A DNA stretch of 17,399 nucleotides, from assembly GCA_025360565.1 (NCBI GenBank), contig JANYBY010000009.1, positions 1 through 17,399 on the forward strand, read 5' to 3'. Source of the stretch: Bacteroidota bacterium (lineage in GTDB: Bacteria; Bacteroidota; Bacteroidia; B-17B0; Aurantibacillaceae). Position numbers and translations under genes: made by a program. Each line of letters begins with the position of its first letter. Positions within the stretch are counted from its first letter, which is position 1. The notes below the pieces were generated by a model that was given only the letters and a program-made list of their open reading frames with translations, was not told the origin of the DNA and did not search any database. Positions 14,616-17,399 of this stretch are shown here, piece by piece.

Positions 14616-16805
14616 TTACCTCAAATACAACATCTCCCTATACTTCGGCAGCGGCCACGTAGCATCATCTACAATGGCTTCCAGTTTATCTACATTGTAT
14701 CTTAAACTTTCAAAATACGGCTTTACGTTTTCACAATAGGCATTGGCTTGTTTTTTTGGGCTGTCTAAATTATTCGCTTTCCGGCGTTCTTCAGTCATTA
14801 AAGCGGCTTCGGTTTTTATTAATGTAACACGTTCCGAAATTTCTTTAATTAATTCCAATTGTGTTTTTGCCACTTTTTTAAATTCATCGGCCGGTAAAAT
14901 ATCTTTCATTCCTTGCGCAGATTCAACCAACGTTTTTTGGTAATTTAAGGCGGCGGGAATAATTTGATTGTTCACCATATCATCCATAATGCGCGATTCG
15001 ATCTGAATTTTTTTGGTGTACGTTTCAATGCTGATCTCGTAACGCGCTTCCTGTTCGCGGTGATTTAAAATACCCAGCGATTCAAATAAGTGCAGCGATT
15101 TTTTTGTTATCATCGCTTCCAAAGCCCCAGGTGTAGTTGGTATATTGCTTAAGCCACGTTTTTTTGCTTCGGCCTTCCACTCTTCGCCGTAACCATTTCC
15201 TTCAAAACGAATGCGTTTACTCTCGGTAATGTATTTTTTTAATATCTGAAAAATAGCTTCGTCCTTCTCCACATTTTTTGTCATTAAGCCATCCACATCT
15301 TTTTTAAATTCAATTAACTGTTCGGCAACGATCGCGTTCAGCACGGTCATTGGTCCGCCGCAATTGGCGCTTGATCCCACTGCGCGGAATTCAAATTTAT
15401 TTCCTGTAAATGCAAAAGGCGATGTTCTGTTTCTATCTGTATTATCCAATAAAATATCAGGAATTCTTCCGATGTTCATTTTCAAAGCGGTTTTTAATTC
15501 AGGACTCATTTTACCGCCTTGCACTGTTTTTTCTAATTCATCCAATACTTTCGATAATTGTTCGCCCAAAAAAACCGACATGATGGCCGGCGGGGCTTCG
15601 TTGGCACCCAGCCTGTGATCGTTATTGGCAGAGGCTATTGAGGCACGTAACAGATCGGCATGTTCGTAAACCGCTTTTACAGTGTTAACGAAAAAGGTAA
15701 GGAACTGTAAATTTGTTTTTGGTGTTTTGCCCGGTGACAATAAATTTTTTCCGGTGCTGGTTGCTAAACTCCAGTTATTATGTTTACCGCTGCCGTTAAC
15801 ACCCGCGTAAGGTTTTTCGTGCAGTAGTACGCGGAAATTATGACGGATGGCCACTTTCTCCATCACATCCATTAATAATAAATTATGATCAACCGCTAAA
15901 TTTGTTTCTTCAAAAACCGGAGCGCACTCAAATTGCGCAGGCGCTACTTCGTTGTGGCGTGTGCGAACCGGAATTCCCAACAAATGTGCTTCGTATTCAA
16001 AATCGCGCATGTATGCCGAAACCCTTTCAGGGATGGAGCCCCAGTAATGATCTTCCAGTTGTTGCCCTTTTGCAGGAGCATGACCAAATAAAGTTCTTCC
16101 TGTTTGCTGTAAATCGTAACGTATATTATATAAAGCCGAATCCACTAAAAAATATTCCTGTTCCCATCCCAACGTAGCAATTACTTTTGTTACGTTCTTA
16201 TCAAAATATTGGCAAACATCTGTTGCCGCTTTATCTAAGGTTGCTAATGATTTTAGTAAAGGTGTTTTAAAATCTAATGATTCGCCGGTGTACGAAATAA
16301 AAATAGTAGGTATGCACAAAGTATTTCCCCAAATAAACGCGGGAGAAGTTGGATCCCACGCGGTGTAACCGCGGGCTTCAAACGTATTTCTTATTCCGCC
16401 GTTCGGAAAAGAAGAAGCGTCGGGTTCCTGCTGCACCAAAGCGTTTCCGCTAAAACGTTCAATAGCGCGGCCACCTTCAATGGGTTCAAAAAACCCGTCG
16501 TGCTTTTCAGCAGTCGCGCCTGAAAGTGGCTGAAACCAATGTGTAAAATGTGTAACGCCTTTGCTTTGCGCCCAGGCTTTCATGCAAGCGGCAACTTGAT
16601 CGGCCATTTTTCGTTCAACAATTGTACCTTGGTTCATTGAATTTTGAATGCTGTTAAACGCTTCTTCCGAAAGAAATTCGCGCATGGCATCCAATCCAAA
16701 AACATTGGATCCGTAATATTGCGAAACTTTTTTATTGGTTTGGTTAAATTCAACAGGAACTCGTTTTACAACGTCCTGAAGGGCTAAAATTCGTCTTGTT
16801 GTCAT
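14616..16805 (-). CDS. glnN: Glutamine synthetase type III
   Basis: 729 residues, the length of GSIII enzymes and far longer than type I (~470). It makes glutamine from glutamate, ammonia and ATP and is often the main ammonia-assimilating enzyme in Bacteroidota. Visible motifs: THWFQPLSGATAEKHDGF near 88-105, the metal-binding GWEQEYFLVD (213-222, Glu215 and Glu217), DHYWGSIPERV (252-262), HNEVAPAQFE (284-293, Glu286), KPYAGVNGSGKHNNWS (331-346, with the His342 glutamate-binding segment) and NRTSPFAFTGNKFEFRAVGS further on. The C-terminal GSIII-specific helical extension is complete (ends WPLPKYREMLYLR). It stands alone, leftward, with a long upstream non-coding region and a TATTTTTG box 37 bases before its ATG. 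No PII or transporter gene is adjacent. Confidence 0.97.
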   Translation of the reverse strand: MTTRRILALQDVVKRVPVEFNQTNKKVSQYYGSNVFGLDAMREFLSEEAFNSIQNSMNQGTIVERKMADQVAACMKAWAQSKGVTHFTHWFQPLSGATAEKHDGFFEPIEGGRAIERFSGNALVQQEPDASSFPNGGIRNTFEARGYTAWDPTSPAFIWGNTLCIPTIFISYTGESLDFKTPLLKSLATLDKAATDVCQYFDKNVTKVIATLGWEQEYFLVDSALYNIRYDLQQTGRTLFGHAPAKGQQLEDHYWGSIPERVSAYMRDFEYEAHLLGIPVRTRHNEVAPAQFECAPVFEETNLAVDHNLLLMDVMEKVAIRHNFRVLLHEKPYAGVNGSGKHNNWSLATSTGKNLLSPGKTPKTNLQFLTFFVNTVKAVYEHADLLRASIASANNDHRLGANEAPPAIMSVFLGEQLSKVLDELEKTVQGGKMSPELKTALKMNIGRIPDILLDNTDRNRTSPFAFTGNKFEFRAVGSSANCGGPMTVLNAIVAEQLIEFKKDVDGLMTKNVEKDEAIFQILKKYITESKRIRFEGNGYGEEWKAEAKKRGLSNIPTTPGALEAMITKKSLHLFESLGILNHREQEARYEISIETYTKKIQIESRIMDDMVNNQIIPAALNYQKTLVESAQGMKDILPADEFKKVAKTQLELIKEISERVTLIKTEAALMTEERRKANNLDSPKKQANAYCENVKPYFESLRYNVDKLEAIVDDATWPLPKYREMLYLR

Positions 16806-16841
16806 TTATATTGATTTTTAATGGGTTATTTAAATATTTTA

Positions 16842-16849
16842 CAAAAATA
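16842..16849 (-). promoter_or_regulatory. Candidate -7 box of the glnN promoter
   Basis: On the minus strand TATTTTTG fits TAnnTTTG exactly and lies 37 bases before the glnN ATG. The nearest TTTG upstream is 25 bases away, slightly more than the usual 19-23, and the spacer contains a run of six C, so the -33 half is doubtful. Confidence 0.35.
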
Positions 16850-17210
16850 GTGAAAATTTAGGGGGGTACGCCTCCAAAAAATGAAAAATTTAGGCTTAAA
16901 GCTTAAAAAAACAGGGGGTATATTGAGATATTTATTAACTATTTTAAAATTATTGTTGAAAAAGTAGAAATTACCTCAAATCTTCTAAATAGCTAATATC
17001 ACATCAATCATCCATGTCTGTAAGGTTTTGGGCGTATTTTTTAAAAAAAATTTGTGGGCCTCAAGTTGGGGGTTCACATATGCGGAAGGTACTTTTTTGT
17101 GCAGACTTTTATAACTGCTGCAGTACACAAACAAGTAAAGTTTAAGAGGCTCAGAACGTGTCCCTCCCCCCCAGCAATTCGAGATTCAGGAAGGGTCTAA
17201 AGGCCAGTTT
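16850..17210. other. Upstream region of glnN, no recognisable gene
   Basis: This stretch is AT-rich up to about 17030 and then drifts to higher G+C. It contains homopolymer runs (GGGGGG at 16861, GGGGG at 16914, CCCCCCC near 17166). I found no convincing frame, RNA gene or riboswitch. A short near-tandem repeat, TCTAAAGGCCAG (17196-17207) and TCTAGGCCAG (17210-17219), lies at the edge of the G+C-rich tail. Confidence 0.5.
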
Positions 17211-17351
17211 CTAGGCCAGCCCCACCTTCAGCCTCACCCAAATGGTCCAGAACATGAACAGGTGCGTCATGTGGACCATGGACACCATGTTCAATGTGGC
17301 CAAAAATATCGTTATTAATTTAAGACCCAACCCATTTCCCCAGCTGCTCAT
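17211..17351 (-). CDS. Doubtful 46-residue hydrophobic frame with high-GC codons
   Basis: On the minus strand ATG at 17351 opens 46 codons ending TAG at 17211. The product is strongly hydrophobic with many methionines (for example ITIFLATLNMVSMVHM and FMFWTIWVRL), like one membrane helix plus a basic tail. In the later 30 codons nearly every third base is G or C, unlike the AT-rich third positions of all genes in this window. The start overlaps the end of the frame at 17320-17399. It may be the shifted continuation of that gene, part of a transferred fragment, or chance; on the plus strand the same columns also give an open frame. No homology recognised. Confidence 0.25.
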   Translation of the reverse strand: MSSWGNGLGLKLITIFLATLNMVSMVHMTHLFMFWTIWVRLKVGLA

Positions 17352-17399
17352 TAGACGCCACTAGGGCCATCAGTGCCAACAGGGTGACACCTGGCAAAT
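17320..17399 (-). CDS. Possible C-terminal end of a leftward gene entering from the window edge
   Basis: On the minus strand one frame is open from the edge to TAA at 17320-17322 and reads 25 codons, a hydrophobic stretch (TLLALMALVAS) followed by a polar end (NEQLGKWVGS). It resembles the last helix and tail of a membrane transporter, but 25 residues do not allow a name. The next frame (17211-17351) could be its continuation after a frameshift around AAATGGG. Confidence 0.25.
   Translation of the reverse strand, partial: LPGVTLLALMALVASNEQLGKWVGS

Noticed and set aside
16860..16925. G-rich runs upstream of glnN as a G-quadruplex or nitrogen riboswitch
   Set aside because: Only two runs of five or six G, more than 45 bases apart, and no known riboswitch core could be recognised.

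Overview
The window looks like chromosomal DNA of an AT-rich member of the Bacteroidota. Three things point there: a fused MurF-alanine racemase (one 820-residue protein), a type III glutamine synthetase of 729 residues, and promoters of the TTTG / TAnnTTTG kind with A-rich leaders in place of strong Shine-Dalgarno sites. No rRNA, tRNA, transposase or CRISPR array was seen, and a rank below phylum cannot be fixed from the sequence.

Layout. (1) 1-745: a small accessory patch holding a PIN-domain toxin and an overlapping 52-residue partner that is very likely its antitoxin. It is bounded by two copies of GTTAGCG, the right one closing an imperfect inverted repeat, so it may be a mobile cassette. 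(2) 913-3576, leftward: a conserved hypothetical protein, an exported M28 zinc aminopeptidase translationally coupled to it, and a PaaG-like enoyl-CoA isomerase. Two repeat-like sequences lie between the last two genes. (3) 3611-6706, rightward: a good promoter followed by tdk (thymidine kinase) and murF-alr, abutting with no spacer. They link nucleotide salvage with D-alanine supply and the last cytoplasmic step of the peptidoglycan precursor. (4) 6980-13333, leftward: PAP2 phosphatase, a secreted TolB-like propeller, a 500-residue polytopic membrane protein resembling GT-C glycosyltransferases, a cationic-type amino acid permease, a YdfG-like dehydrogenase, and an outer-membrane beta-barrel protein that probably has its own promoter. 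The first three genes overlap or nearly touch and may serve the cell envelope. (5) 13570-14457, rightward: an extradiol dioxygenase of the YgiD/LigB family with a Tat-like N-terminus. It converges on glnN (14616-16805, leftward) across a palindromic intergenic repeat. (6) 16806-17399: mostly without a recognisable gene. The last ~250 bases are clearly richer in G+C and carry two short hydrophobic reading frames with an unusual third-position bias, so they may be transferred, decayed or misassembled DNA.

Most genes are ordinary housekeeping or transport genes. The parts that deserve attention are the toxin-antitoxin cassette at the left edge, the family of palindromic intergenic repeats (one palindrome lies inside a coding region), the PAP2/propeller/membrane-enzyme cluster, and the compositionally odd right edge. 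Other intergenic stretches (698-912, 6707-6979, 13334-13569) are each below 300 bases. The middle one contains only a short palindrome and a doubtful 39-codon frame.
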